From Pseudorasbora parva (Eukaryota; Chordata; Actinopteri; Cypriniformes; Gobionidae): a stretch of 64,000 bases of DNA. The notes below the pieces were generated by a model. That model saw only the letters and a program-made list of their open reading frames with translations. It searched no databases and was not told the DNA's origin. Positions within the stretch are counted from its first letter, which is position 1. Each line of letters starts with the position of its first letter. The stretch lies in contig NC_090178.1 in assembly GCF_024679245.1 (NCBI RefSeq), forward strand, positions 7,656,702 to 7,720,701, given 5' to 3'. Of this stretch, positions 12,570-23,225 are shown in pieces. The translations under genes were made by a program, and so were the position numbers.

Positions 12570-12728
12570 AGTATAATTTTGTGATGAAATCAATGAATCG
12601 CATCCAAAATTAAGTTTGTGTTTACATGATATGTGTGTGTCTACTGTGCATAATTATTATGTTATTTGAACACACACACGTTATATTTAAGACATATTTA
12701 AATATACTGTACTGTATATGTGTGTGTG

Positions 12729-12827
<99 letters not shown>

Positions 12828-12850
12828 AGTTAGTTAGTTACGTTATAATA
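12570..12850. repeat. TA dinucleotide tract inside a hAT-type MITE relic
   Basis: The TA run covers about 12730-12826, with one phase slip near 12814. Its left side (GTCTACTGTGCATAATTATTATG) resembles 51896-51920 in the MITE at 51826-52228, so the microsatellite probably grew inside a copy of that element. Confidence 0.75.
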
Positions 12851-12971
12851 TATATAAAATGTTATTCAATGCATAAAACCTTTTTTTTAACCTTATATTT
12901 GTATTTCGATTCCCAGAGTTTAGCACTGCTGAAATGAAAACATGCAAGTACCCATGTAATATATTTTGTAC

Positions 12972-13166
12972 CTTCTCCTGCATTGTAAGCCAATATGGCT
13001 CTGGTTCTCATCTGCTTGCCCTCTGCAGTTTTGCTGGAGCAGGTCTGGGAGCAGGTGGACCATTCAGTCCAGAGACTGAGAGCACAGTCTTTAGGGCAGG
13101 GAACCATACATGGCACAGACGCAGGGTAGACCACATCCGCACACATCTCCTTCTCCACCTCTGTAC
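12972..13166 (-). CDS. thsd7a: thsd7a exon, TSP1 repeat with EGKQMRTRAILAY
   Basis: Exon of 195 nt. The acceptor is gtgttgtgtttcag before GT-ACA-GAG and the donor is GGAGAAG then GTACAA. It encodes GTEVEKEMCADVVYPASVPC, then VPCPKDCALSLWTEWSTCSQ, TCSSKTAEGKQMRTRAILAY and NAGE. The W-x-x-W-x-x-C core of the TSP1 repeat and the S-K-T-x-E-G-K-Q motif are both diagnostic of THSD7A. The overlapping longer reading frames here continue into the introns or run in other frames and are shadows. Phase is 1 at both ends. It lies only about 120 bp downstream, in transcript direction reversed, of a long TA dinucleotide tract in the next intron. Confidence 0.93.
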
Positions 13167-13955
13167 CTGAAACACAACACACGGTGTCATAAATGTGGGT
13201 CTACAGTTCATTGAGCACCATTCTTCTAGTGCCATAGAAATAGGGGTACAGTTAACAGTTGAACGGGTCATACTCTCTATACTCTATTTTAGCATGACTG
13301 TAATCTTGTATTGGCAAATCATTGTCCAGAAATAGATCAATGACATTATGGTATTACACTGGCTTCAAGAACATTAGATTGAGTATTTGTACAGTGTGTG
13401 CTGTAAAACTGATACGCTGATGCATCTGAAAACCAGGCCAAATTGTTCAAGTTAAGCTGATGAAAATATTTTCATCTGTGTACAAGTGAATTTAAGCTAA
13501 ATTGTTAAACAGTATTTAAAAATAAATACAGTTTCCCAAGGGGTCTTGACCAATTTCCACTAACAAATTCATAATTTATGCTATCTTAACATCTGGGGTA
13601 AGTGGATTTGACCTCACATGTAGTTTTCAGACAGCAGAAGCTAAAGTAACATGTCTGAAAAATAAAATAAAAATCAAGCCTATTTATAAGCCATTTAAAT
13701 TTTTTTACTAAATGTATTATTAAAACGTTTATATTAAATAATTATTTTATTAAATTGATTTTAAAATATGAAATGTAACAATTACAAATATATTAAATAT
13801 AAAAAAATAACATATCATGCATGATATAATAATATTGACATTCTTGCATAAAGAAAATGTTGCCTAATTTTAGCTCCATTAACAAATCTTGCCTTGTGAC
13901 ATTTATTTTTATGACAGTTATGTATATTTTACACCCAAATCTTCATTACCATAAT
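13167..13955. other. intron, nothing recognised
   Basis: AT-rich, with no exon or delimited repeat. Confidence 0.45.
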
Positions 13956-13959
13956 GCAT

Positions 13960-14160
13960 CTAGATGTGTTTTTTTGTATTGTTTGTTCATTAACTAATGT
14001 TAACAAATACAACATTTGATTTTAATAATGTATTAGTAAATGTTCAAAGTAACATAAACTAAGAAAGAACAATTATTCTACATCATAGATTAACCATAGT
14101 TTGTGTTAACTAAATTAATTAATGTTAACTAATGAAACCTTATTGTAAAGCGTTACCATT
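13960..14160. repeat. fish repeat rich in TTAACTAATGTTAAC
   Basis: Contains CATTAACTAATGTTAACAAA near the left, and TTAATGTTAACTAATGAAAC then CTTATTGTAAAGCGTTACC on the right. This is a common cyprinid interspersed motif. No target duplication resolved. Confidence 0.55.
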
Positions 14161-15222
14161 TTTGACTGTAAAATTATGATTCACCCAAACAAGCTTTTAA
14201 TGCATATCAAAACAATCTGTTGTCCTATTTTGAAACCATCCTAAAAACAGTAGAAAGCAATCATACAGATGGTTCTGAGGGACAGGCAAAAACAAACATG
14301 TGCAATTGTCAGCGTGTTCGTGTTTGGCAGCATTCATTACCACGCACGGGCTCTCTCAAGGGTTCTTATCATATCTTTTACTCTGAGCCAAATATGATGA
14401 GTATCAGCTTGGTTTTGGCTTTAGCTCAGTGACACGCAGGGGAGAGAAAAAAAACACTCTCTGCTTGAGCACTGAACCACAAACACCCAATAAATATTTC
14501 TATCAAGAGCAGGGACACACCAAGTTTTCCTTGTAGCAGATAGCTATATAATATTTATATCGATCTGTGTCACGACCGGGGCTATTTGTGAAGCAATGTT
14601 GTACACATCACTCTCCGACTGTCTGAGCAAAGCAGATGCCAAGTCTGCCTGTAAAAAAAAAAAAAACCCAACAACTAGCAGATCAATTTTAATCAGTGCG
14701 TGATGGAATCAATCTGACACAGCGTGCAACTACAGCGAAGAAGGTTATGCCGAGACGGGGGGCTTTCGATCGCTCACACGGCAGATGCTTGAGAACATTA
14801 TAGCGCGTTATTATTATTTCATAGACTTCATAGCACACGACCACACAGCAGATTCTGAATGACACTGGTCACGTGACCAAACAACAGATGTTTCCTAGTA
14901 GAGACTGTGATGGTTTGTCTTTCTTCAGACTCTCCAGCATTTGCTCAATAAACATACTGAGCCTTAAGGGGGAGGGGGGTATAATGCTAGTTCATGCATT
15001 CAGAGTTATTTTACACTGTTTAAGACTGGATTCCCATGCTAAACATGGCCAAAGTTTCAAAAAAATAAGTTGGTTTGATGGAGTATTACTATGCCAAAAA
15101 TATTCCTTCTAGTTTCTCAAGTTTCAGAAAGGTTGTTTTTTTGTTAGGATAGGGCCTATTTAATGTCAACAAGGGTGAATCTTTCTTGTACGGGCACTTT
15201 TCCCCAGAAAAACACCCATCAA
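14161..15222. other. intron, nothing recognised
   Basis: No supported gene. The plus-strand frames of 70-80 codons (14220-14432, 14873-15112) have no recognisable domain. Confidence 0.4.
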
Positions 15223-15722
15223 CGTGCTTTGCTCAGCTGTAGGGAATTCGGCGCCGCGCTTCACGAAATAAACAATGTCACCAAAGAACTGTGTTTTTAG
15301 TTTTCATTGCAAGAGAACCCTGTTCAGCTTCCCAATAGAAACCAGTGTTAATGGGACAGTGGATGGAGTTGTGTTTTTGCTTGTTCCCTGCCTTTCGGCG
15401 ATTATTGTTTTATAAACAAGGCCCAGTTTAATTCTGGATTTGCTGATCCACCTAATGCTGAAAGATGGAGCGGTCCCAATGATAAAGGTTCACGGCCGTG
15501 CGTTGGAGCCGCAGGCGGTGAGTAAAATTGCTTCAAATGTCTGTGAGTTGTTGGATATCTGTGCGTAAGTGCACATCAGTAAACAACATGAACATGATTC
15601 TTTAGCTCCGCCCACACGATACGCCTCCAGCTGCTTGGTTTTATCTGGAAAGATTCGATACAGCGTATCTGTCTTTTATAAATATAAAACTATTGACTTT
15701 TCAGATATGAAGGATGCAATCA
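15223..15722 (+). repeat. dispersed repeat copy carrying a THAP-like exon relic
   Basis: The right part (15600-15722) matches the repeat at the window start. The left part holds a decayed coding remnant from an ATG at 15275: MSPKNCVFSFHC, then LFSFPIETS, and, after frameshifts, CFINKAQFNSGFADP and LMLKDGAVPMIK. The pattern Cys-aromatic, LFSxP, CF-x-NKAQF, LKDGAVP is what I expect of a THAP-type zinc-binding domain in fish DNA transposons. The second zinc cysteine and the reading frame are damaged, so it is not functional. Confidence 0.5.
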
Positions 15723-15723
15723 G

Positions 15724-16037
15724 GGATAGTTCACCCCAAAATGAAAAAAATCATCACTTACTCAACCTCAAGTTGTTCCAAACCTGTTTGAGTTTCTTTC
15801 TTCTGTCAAACACAAAAGAAGATATTTTAAAGAATGTTGCAGTTGACGTTACCCATTGACTTCCATAGTAGGAAAAAAATACTATGGAAGTCATTGACTA
15901 CCGTCAACTGCAACATTCTTTAAAATATCTTCTTTTGTGTTCAACAGAAAAAAGAAAACCTCACAGAACAACATGAGGGTGAGTAATGGATAAATGATGA
16001 GTACATTTTCACTTTTGGGTGAACAGTCCCATTAATG
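15724..16037. mobile_element. foldback element, about 135-bp arms
   Basis: The left arm begins AGGGATAGTTCACCCCAAAA; the right arm ends TTTTGGGTGAACAGTCCCAT. The centre is nearly a perfect palindrome: GACTTCCATAGTAGGAAAAA and TTTTTCCTACTATGGAAGTC type arms meet near 15880, and AACACAAAAGAAGATATTTT pairs with AAAATATCTTCTTTTGTGTT. No coding capacity. Confidence 0.8.
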
Positions 16038-16929
16038 TGGTAGAATTGCATTTCCATGAAATTTCATCTGCGATTACTGGAAGTGTCCATTAACCTCAAC
16101 CTCAAACATCCATAATGGTCCTCAGATATTTTAAAGACAAGTCTGGCAACAAAAAAAACCCCAAAAGATTTGCAAACCACCAGGTTGCTCTATGCAATTT
16201 AGGAAAACAATTAATGGACTAGCCAAATTTTTCCAGACTCAAAACATTCAATATTTGAAAATGTTGCACTGAATATGTCTATTTCTCAAAATGGCACATA
16301 AAACAAAACCAAGCTGTACCTGGTCATTTTACATATCAGACGGACAGGTCTTGGACACAAAAAACTGCTAAAATATTTTAAGATGTCAGACAGATTTAGA
16401 CATGAAAACTGATCATCAAATATTAATTTCCCCAAATTCATGACTGTTTTCACAGATCATTTGCACTGTAGCTAAAATGAGAAACAACAATAAATGATGT
16501 CAACATTTTGAGAACATGGAGTATTTAGCAAAACTAACAAGGCGTTTAGACTTGTCAGATGACTGTCAGAACACTGTGACTCTGTGCCTATAAAAACATT
16601 GCTCTGTTTGTTTTAGCATTCTGACACAGCAACACTAGCACAACCAATGACGCGAGTCCATCTGTTAACCCAACCAATGTCAGATAGGGAATAAAAAAAA
16701 AGACTGATTTCATTACATTAATCTTACAAAGTAGCATTTTTAAATTACTTTGAAAAAGTACAGTATTGTTTCAGGCTTATTTTGGATCAGGTAACCTCTG
16801 GTTCAATGATCAGAGGAGTCATTCAATCCAATCAAAGAGGAAGTGAGTCATCTGACCAATTCAGACTCTTGAGATTGATTCAAACTGATTCGCCGTTGGT
16901 TCAACCGATCTATTAAAGGGTGCATAACA
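16038..16929. other. intron, nothing recognised
   Basis: No exon or delimited repeat. A weak CAATCAAT-rich stretch is near 16820-16900. Confidence 0.4.
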
Positions 16930-17440
16930 CATACAGTTTTCTGTCAGTCTCATGTTAATCTTTAGTACCTATAAAGTACTATTGCATCCTTCATATCTCA
17001 GAAGAGTCTTTAGTTTGATCAGATTTTTAAAAGACATACACTGTACAGATTTTTTTCGAAAACAGCCGAGCTTGTGCAGGTGTGAAGGACACGGGCACTT
17101 TCGATTCACTATATGCCAGTGCTTTTTGACACGAGACCATGAACAAGCAAACACACTTGCAGAACTCAAGGGGAAAAAATGTATCCAGCATCCTTAATGC
17201 TGGGTTATTTGGGAAGCTGAAAGGTGATCTTTCTCTCACAACCAAAGACAAACTTTTTGTGACATTGTTGATTTTGTGGTCTAAAAACACAGACGGCTTC
17301 TGTAACCCCACCAATGCTCGTTGATGGCCATGTCTAGCATGAGAATCCAACTCAGAATGCATAAAATAGCAATAGATCCGTCCTTTAAAAAGAGGCAAAC
17401 CAATCAAATCAAACAGCACACAGTGAATTTTATTACAACA
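16930..17440 (-). repeat. dispersed repeat copy, inverted relative to 1-720
   Basis: GTACCTATAAAGTACTATTG, then CATCCTTCATATCTCAGAAG, is the reverse complement of the 600-665 motif of the window-start repeat. The overlapping minus-strand frame of 143 codons (17027-17458) has no recognisable domain. Confidence 0.55.
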
Positions 17441-17544
17441 GATAAAATACCAAAACAAGCATTAGACCAGAACAAAAGCCACTTTTTGGAGCCTTTGTTT
17501 TGCATTAAATATACTAAGATGACTTTTGGTGATCTTGGACTTTT

Positions 17545-17800
17545 TGTCCAAAAGTTTGGGTCAATAATATAATGTATGTCTTTCCCCCCCTCCTTTTTGG
17601 AAAGAAATTAATACTTTTCTTTAGAAAGGATGCATAAACTGAAAATTGATCAAGACGTAAATTCTAAAGCTCAAAATAATTAATTGTTTTGAGTAAAACC
17701 AACTCAAATAAATTAACTTTATTTTTCTTTTGAGTTAAAAAAATTACACATTTTAAGTAATTTGAATTGTTTATTAGTTTTGAGTTTTATAAAATTGTTT
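17545..17800. repeat. fragments of two common fish repeats
   Basis: 17545-17660 (CCAAAAGTTTGGGTCAATAA, AAATTAATACTTTTCTTTAG) resembles the terminal part of the 47105-47460 repeat. 17680-17800 is a TTGAGT-rich short repeat (GTTTTGAGTAAAACCAACTC). Confidence 0.45.
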
Positions 17801-19264
17801 CTTTTAATTTAGCAAACTTAAATTTCACTGAAACTTGCAAGAGAAACTGGGCTGGGATGCTTTCCCATGACATTGAGAGTAAATGCTAATGTGATGTGTT
17901 TTGTGTGCAAGATGGATATTAAGGTGGAGATGTAGTCGTTTTTAATGTTAGTTTAGAATGGACTCCATAGTTAGACGAATGGAGCATGAGCTTAGTTTGA
18001 GAACAGAACTGTGTTAAATGTTTTATATTGCTGTAAAAATCTTGGCAAACCTACTTCAAATCTTTAAATGGTGTATTATCGTAAATAGTGGTGTAGGAAA
18101 CACTGATAAGGGAACCTCCTTTTTATGAGCAATTTATGAGCAAGTGCAAGTCTTTAGCCGGTCAAATGTACAAGTGTCTCTCCAGCCACATGAGATTGTC
18201 CTTATTAAGCAGCTGAGCTGGAGGAGGACACGATCACCATTAGCATCATGTTTCCACTCCTCTGCTCTCTGCAGCATTAACCCTGTAAATAGCTCCAGCT
18301 GAGAAGGGAAACATTCCGGTCATGCCAGCTGAAAGACTACATACGAATGCCCTCCTCCAGGATAGAGCTTGAATTCCCAGAGGCTAATTACCGGATTCAA
18401 AAATCAATCCTACTTTTGATTTCTGCCACGGAAGCTGCCTGAACACAAGTGGGAATCTATTGGCAGTATAATCACCTGGCAAGCTTCACACAAGAGATTA
18501 ATTTTGCATTTTTGCAATAAGAACATATGCTCCAGTTGCAGGTTTCATAAAGGGATAATTTACCCAAAAATGAAAATGTGCTGTTAATTTACTCAACCTC
18601 AGACTATCCAAGATGTAGGCGTCTTTTTTTGTCATTAGAAATATAAAGATTTTTTTTTAGCTGAAACTGTAGTACTTGGTGATTTATATAATGCAAGTCA
18701 ATGTACATATACAGGGAAAAAAAAGAATATAGTAATATAGATATATAATATAGAAATAATTCAGATGATTCACTGAGGTCTGGATTCATGAAGCAAAATT
18801 ATTTACAACAGTAGAAAGCTGTTACTTAGTATAAGTTAAAATTATTACCTAAAATCAACAGCCTCAGCAAATGGCCCTGAGTGCATTGACGACACTCTGG
18901 AGCATGAGCTTCCTGTCACATAATGACGTATGCACAGGAGCAAACTCACAAGTCAACAGAGCAGGGATGTATTGTACTGTGTTGTATTGTTGTCGCTTAT
19001 TCTGGATGCAGCAACCTACATTAAAAAATAAGATCCCGTTCGCTTATAAACTTTTCACATATTCCCAACATTTGAGCTTCCATACATATGGTATTATGCA
19101 ACAGGAAGCTAACGCTCCAGAATTTCCAAGGCAGTTGATTACGGGTAATAATATTGTAAATAATGTTCACTTCTACACCTTGGATGGCCTGAGTGTGAGT
19201 AAATTAAAAGCAAATTTTCCACTTAAAGCTCAAAATACCCCACAGATCATTTTTTTATAGCATG
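17801..19264. other. intron, nothing recognised except a short foldback end
   Basis: AAAGGGATAATTTACCCAAA near 18550 is the left end of the TTAA-flanked foldback family, here truncated. The plus-strand frame at 18871-19260 (129 codons) has no recognisable domain. Confidence 0.45.
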
Positions 19265-19480
19265 TTAAAACACATTTGTATGCCTGTCCCTTTAAATGCA
19301 AATGAGCTGTTGCTCCCGGCCCTCTTTCAAGAAGAGGGTGGAGCTTCAAAGGCATTTTTTTCAAAACTTTGCTCCAGCAAAACAGGATTACCTCAAGCAG
19401 ACACACATTGAAAAGGTCAGAAACTGTTCATCCTTTTATGTTCAAACTGGAGTTGGACAATGATGGAGAGACTCAAGAAG
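19265..19480. repeat. fish interspersed repeat (TCCCTTTAAATGCAAATGAG type)
   Basis: TGTCCCTTTAAATGCAAATG, then GAAGAGGGTGGAGCTTCAAA. I know this block from high-copy cyprinid repeats. The boundaries are approximate. Confidence 0.5.
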
Positions 19481-19744
19481 AAGTGACAACATGCAGCAGG
19501 ACATTTCTCAATGGTTAGTTGATGAATTTATGTAGCTGATGTGAAGTTAACCATCTTCAAGTCATTGATTAGCATATTCTGTTATGATAATCTATAAATC
19601 GCTCTTTGGGAACTGTTGTAAGATGCCTTCAAGAGCCAGAACATATCTGCTGGATGAAGAGAGAACAGTTCAGTTTAGTTTAATTACGGTTATAACATTC
19701 TCATCTTCTCAACACGGCCTCACCCTCTTTGTTGCGTGTTGCCA

Positions 19745-20290
19745 GGGGCAGGTTTTATGTACATTTTAGAGTAGGTGATGTCACTAACCCATGAATATAA
19801 TAATTTGTTACATTTTATAGTGCTTTTTCTGGGTCCTCGAAGGGCTTTACATGTGAGGCGGAATCTCCTCAACCACCACCAATCTGCAGCATCCACCTGG
19901 ATGATGCGACGGCAGCCATATTGGGCCAGAACGCCCACCACACACCAGCTGATTGGTGGAGAGGAGACAGAGTGATGAAGCCAATCAGGAGAGGGGGATG
20001 ATTAGGAGGCCATGATGGACAGAAGCCAATGGCTAAATTTGGCCGGGATGCCGGGGTTACACACCTACTCTTCCGAAGGGCATCCTGGGATTTTTAACAA
20101 CCACAGAGAGCCAGGACAGTATAGTGTCCCCATCACTATACTGGGGCGTTAGGACCCACACACCAACTGCTGGTCTCTAACACCTCTACCAGCAGCAACC
20201 TAATTTTCCCAGGAAGTCTCCAATCCAGGTACTGACCAGGCTCAGCCCTGCTTAGCTTCTTGCGCTACAAGGTGATATTGCTGCTGGTGA
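19745..20290 (-). mobile_element. high-copy fish element ending in 5S rRNA-like sequence
   Basis: The right end (20200-20270), read on the minus strand, is AAGCTAAGCAGGGCTGAGCC, then CTGGTCAGTACCTGGATTGG and AGACTTCCTGGGA. These correspond to the internal promoter of 5S rRNA: A box AGCTAAGCAGGG, intermediate element and C box (one change in TGGATGGGAGAC). The rest (AATCTGCAGCATCCACCTGG, CATCCACCTGGATGATGCGA, GACAGTATAGTGTCCCCATC) is a block I recognise from fish repeats. The 5S half lacks its 5' part and terminator, so it is not a 5S gene. A pol III-driven SINE-like element or a 5S-derived tail on another element are both possible. Confidence 0.65.
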
Positions 20291-20833
20291 ATAAACTTAT
20301 TGTAGTCTCTTCCAGCCATTTGTTGTATTCCTTAAAAAGTGATTTATTTCAAAGAAAATATCTCCCTTTGCTTTGAACTTTGAGCTTCGTAACTTTGCAG
20401 ATGTTGTTCATTCCCAAAAAAGCAACATTGCGCACTAACTAAAGTTAAAAAGTGAAATCCTAATCAACCACCCATACAAAAACACATACAGCACCGAATG
20501 AGCCAGTAAGCATGTCTAAAAGGGTTTGAAATGAACGAATAATAAAAGAACAGACACAAAAAGAACAGAATATAGAAATTAATAGGATTATCTCGGAAAA
20601 ATGTAATAGTAAAATTTGTATTTAATTGTCTTTTCCATTTTTTTAGGGTCAAACATAACTGAAAAGCTTACTTTCAACTTAAATTGCCTATATTTGATTT
20701 GTTCATTTTGTTCAAGAATCGAACATCACTACTACAGAAATCCCCAAAAAATACAAATGGAAAGTAATCTCGTCCTAATATCGCTTTAGTAAACCTGTCA
20801 TTTAAAAAATGAAAAAAAAACAGTGTTTAATAC
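20291..20833. other. intron, nothing recognised
   Basis: AT-rich. No exon, RNA gene or delimited repeat. Confidence 0.45.
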
Positions 20834-21037
20834 CTTCACTGTTGACACATCGGGCCTGTGGATTTTGAGTTCCCTCTCCGCAGTCCATGTCGTCTTCAGG
20901 GATACACTCCTCTAACTTGACCAGCTGCCAGTTAAAACAGCTGGGATCCTCGCACGGGATGGCCTCCACCTGGTGAGGACAGGTCCCCTTGCCACCCGTA
21001 GGGTCATTAGTGATTGTACGTCGTCTGAACTTGAAAC
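20834..21037 (-). CDS. thsd7a: thsd7a exon, TSP1 repeat
   Basis: Exon of 204 nt that has no initiator methionine near its 5' end. The acceptor is tgtttatttgcag before GT-TTC-AAG and the donor is AGTGAAG then GTATTA. The frame continues the previous KKG as FKFRRRTITNDPTGG, then CPHQVEAIPCEDPSC, WQLVKLEECIPEDDMDCGEG and TQNPQARCVNSEG. It completes one TSP1 repeat and starts the next (W-x-L-x-x-L-E-E-C). THSD7A has the same RKRRITNEPTGG and HLLEAIPCEEPAC landmarks. The acidic EDDMD stretch sits in a variable loop. Phase is 1 at both ends. Confidence 0.92.
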
Positions 21038-21070
21038 CTGCAAATAAACATGATGGAAAAAGTCTATTAA

Positions 21071-21288
21071 AGGGTTACAGTGATTTAGCATTAAGCTTTG
21101 TTTTTAAACTGGGTCATTAATGTAGTAGAAATGTGATTTTTTATTTATTTATTTGGTGCCTTCTAGACTGAGAAAAGACAGAAAATGTATTTTTGTATCA
21201 TGGTGCCACTCCCAAAGCCACGATCATTAGAATATACTCCCAGGTTTCTATTTATACAAAGCCATATGCTAATGGCTGAAGTAACCCT
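21071..21288. mobile_element. short TTAA-flanked element with AGGGTTAC ends
   Basis: The left end AGGGTTACAGTGATTTAGCA and the right end, reverse-complemented, AGGGTTACTTCAGCCATTAG are flanked by TTAA on both sides (21067-21070 and 21289-21292). The interior (CCTTCTAGACTGAGAAAAGA) matches the longer copies at 24605-25290 and 48556-50340, so it is an internally deleted member. TTAA suggests a piggyBac- or Kolobok-type transposase in trans. Confidence 0.65.
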
Positions 21289-21715
21289 TTAATTGCCTCC
21301 ATCCCTAGTGGTATTTAGCAACACTTAAAAATGTCATTGAATCAGGAAAAATATCAAACAAAGTGGTATCTAATGTCATTTTTTGATACATTTTACAAGT
21401 TAATTTGAACCAACTCATCCTAAGGTGATTCTTGGTGGATGTGTGATTTTTAAACAGATTTTTTTGTGTGTGTGTGTGGTTCAATCCCAATTTAAAAAGA
21501 AAATGATTTATATTTAGCATAAAGTAATTACTTCTGCTACCTTTAAATAATGCTAATTTTAAATCACAGCAAATCAGTTTTTCTACTATAAATACATGAT
21601 AAATACATGTATTTAGAGTAGTAAAATGTTTTTGTCATAAAAATATTGTTGTATTTTTTTATGACAATAAATAAATGCATATAATAAAGATAGGCCATAA
21701 AATTTTCTTCATATT

Positions 21716-22820
21716 CACTCACCTAAAGGATTATTAGTAACACCATACTAATACTGTGTTTGACCCCCTTTCACCTTCAGAACTGCCTTAATTCTACGTG
21801 GCATTGATTCAACAAGGTGCTGAAAGCATTCTTTAGAAATGTTGGCCCATATTGATAGGAGAGCATCTTGCAGTTTTGTGGGATGCACATCCAGGGCATG
21901 AAGCTCCCATTCCACCACATCCCAAAGATGCTCTATCTGGTGACTGTGGGGGCCATTTTAGTACAGTGTACTCATTGGGTGCGTTAACATGCACATCAGT
22001 AAGCTGATAAATAAAAAAAAAATCAGCTTATTGAAATAATCAGTTTTCCCTGTTTACATGCAAACCAGTAAACTGACAATGCAAGTAAACCGCATTTACA
22101 TGACTTTATTAATAAACCGGGTTATTTCCTTGTAGTGACGTCAAAAATAATAATGTTTGTATCTGACTCTTGAGTTTTTCAAATTTTACGTCAGTTGTGA
22201 TGTTAAATAAAGCGTGCACCATGTCAGCGGGATATTTACGGCTCTTATCATCCCTCATGCAGTTACAGATGCAGCATTTTGACTGAACATCTACTTCTGT
22301 TGCATGAGATGATAACACATCTTTACAATTTTCTGGGTCTTAAAAGAGTCTGCATTTGTGATATATGTCCTTATTTAATGCAAAACGCTAGCTCGCTCTG
22401 TCTGGATGCATTTAAATCTGCTCGAAGTATGCGTTTTTGTCACCTTTCACACACGCGCACTTGAATTTGAAATGATTCTAGCTTTGTGACATGGTGCATT
22501 ATCCTGCTGGAAGTAGCCATCAGAGAATGGGTACATGGTGGTCATAAAGGGATGGACACGGTCAGAAACAAGGCTCAGGTAGGCCGTGGCATTTAAACGA
22601 TGCACAATTGGCACTAAGGGGGCCTAAAGTGTGCCAAGAAAACATCCCCCACACCATTACACCACCACCACCAGTCTGCACAGTGGTAACAAGGCATGAT
22701 GGATCCATGTTCTCATTCTGTTTACACCCCTAAATGCATTAAAGCAACTGTCAAGTAATTGGTTGATTAGATAATTGCATTAATGAGAAATTAAACAAGT
22801 GATAATCCTTTAGGTGAGTA
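21716..22820 (-). mobile_element. Tc1-like element, deleted, with a nested insertion at about 21978-22462
   Basis: The ends are CACTCACCTAAAGGATTATT and, reverse-complemented, TACTCACCTAAAGG. The internal minus-strand sequence is recognisable Tc1 transposase DNA: revcomp of ATGGTGCATTATCCTGCTGG (the QQDNAP region), CATCCCAAAGATGCTCTATC (EHLWDV) and ACACCATTACACCACCACCA (GGGGVMVW). The DNA-binding half is gone, and 21978-22462 (GGTGCGTTAACATGCACATC onward) is unrelated sequence inserted inside the catalytic region. Not functional. Confidence 0.88.
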
Positions 22821-22858
22821 AACCTTTAGGTAAAACTTTAATAGCCATATATCTATAT

Positions 22859-23142
22859 TAGGGCTGGGATAAACGATTATTTTTTAAACGATTAATCTAG
22901 CGATTATTTTTTCGATGCATCGATTAATCTAACGATTAATTTTTCCTGTCCGATTCGGTTACGATTCGATTCGATTACCGATTATCTCCCCATTAATTGC
23001 CTAATAGCAATTTATACATGTTGATTTAATTTTCTGAATGAAAAAAACTAATTCCTTAACATTGCAATATATGTTTATTGCTCTTAAAATTCCAAAGTAA
23101 AAGACTATACAAGAACAATGCATTCAATAAATTCATAACAAA

Positions 23143-23225
<83 letters not shown>

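Noticed and set aside
20200..20275. Possible 5S rRNA gene.
   Set aside because: Only the internal promoter half is similar. The 5' part and a T-run terminator are missing, and the sequence is joined to a known repeat.
23145..23223. CRISPR-like regular repetition.
   Set aside because: Simple dinucleotide repeat in a vertebrate genome; no spacers.
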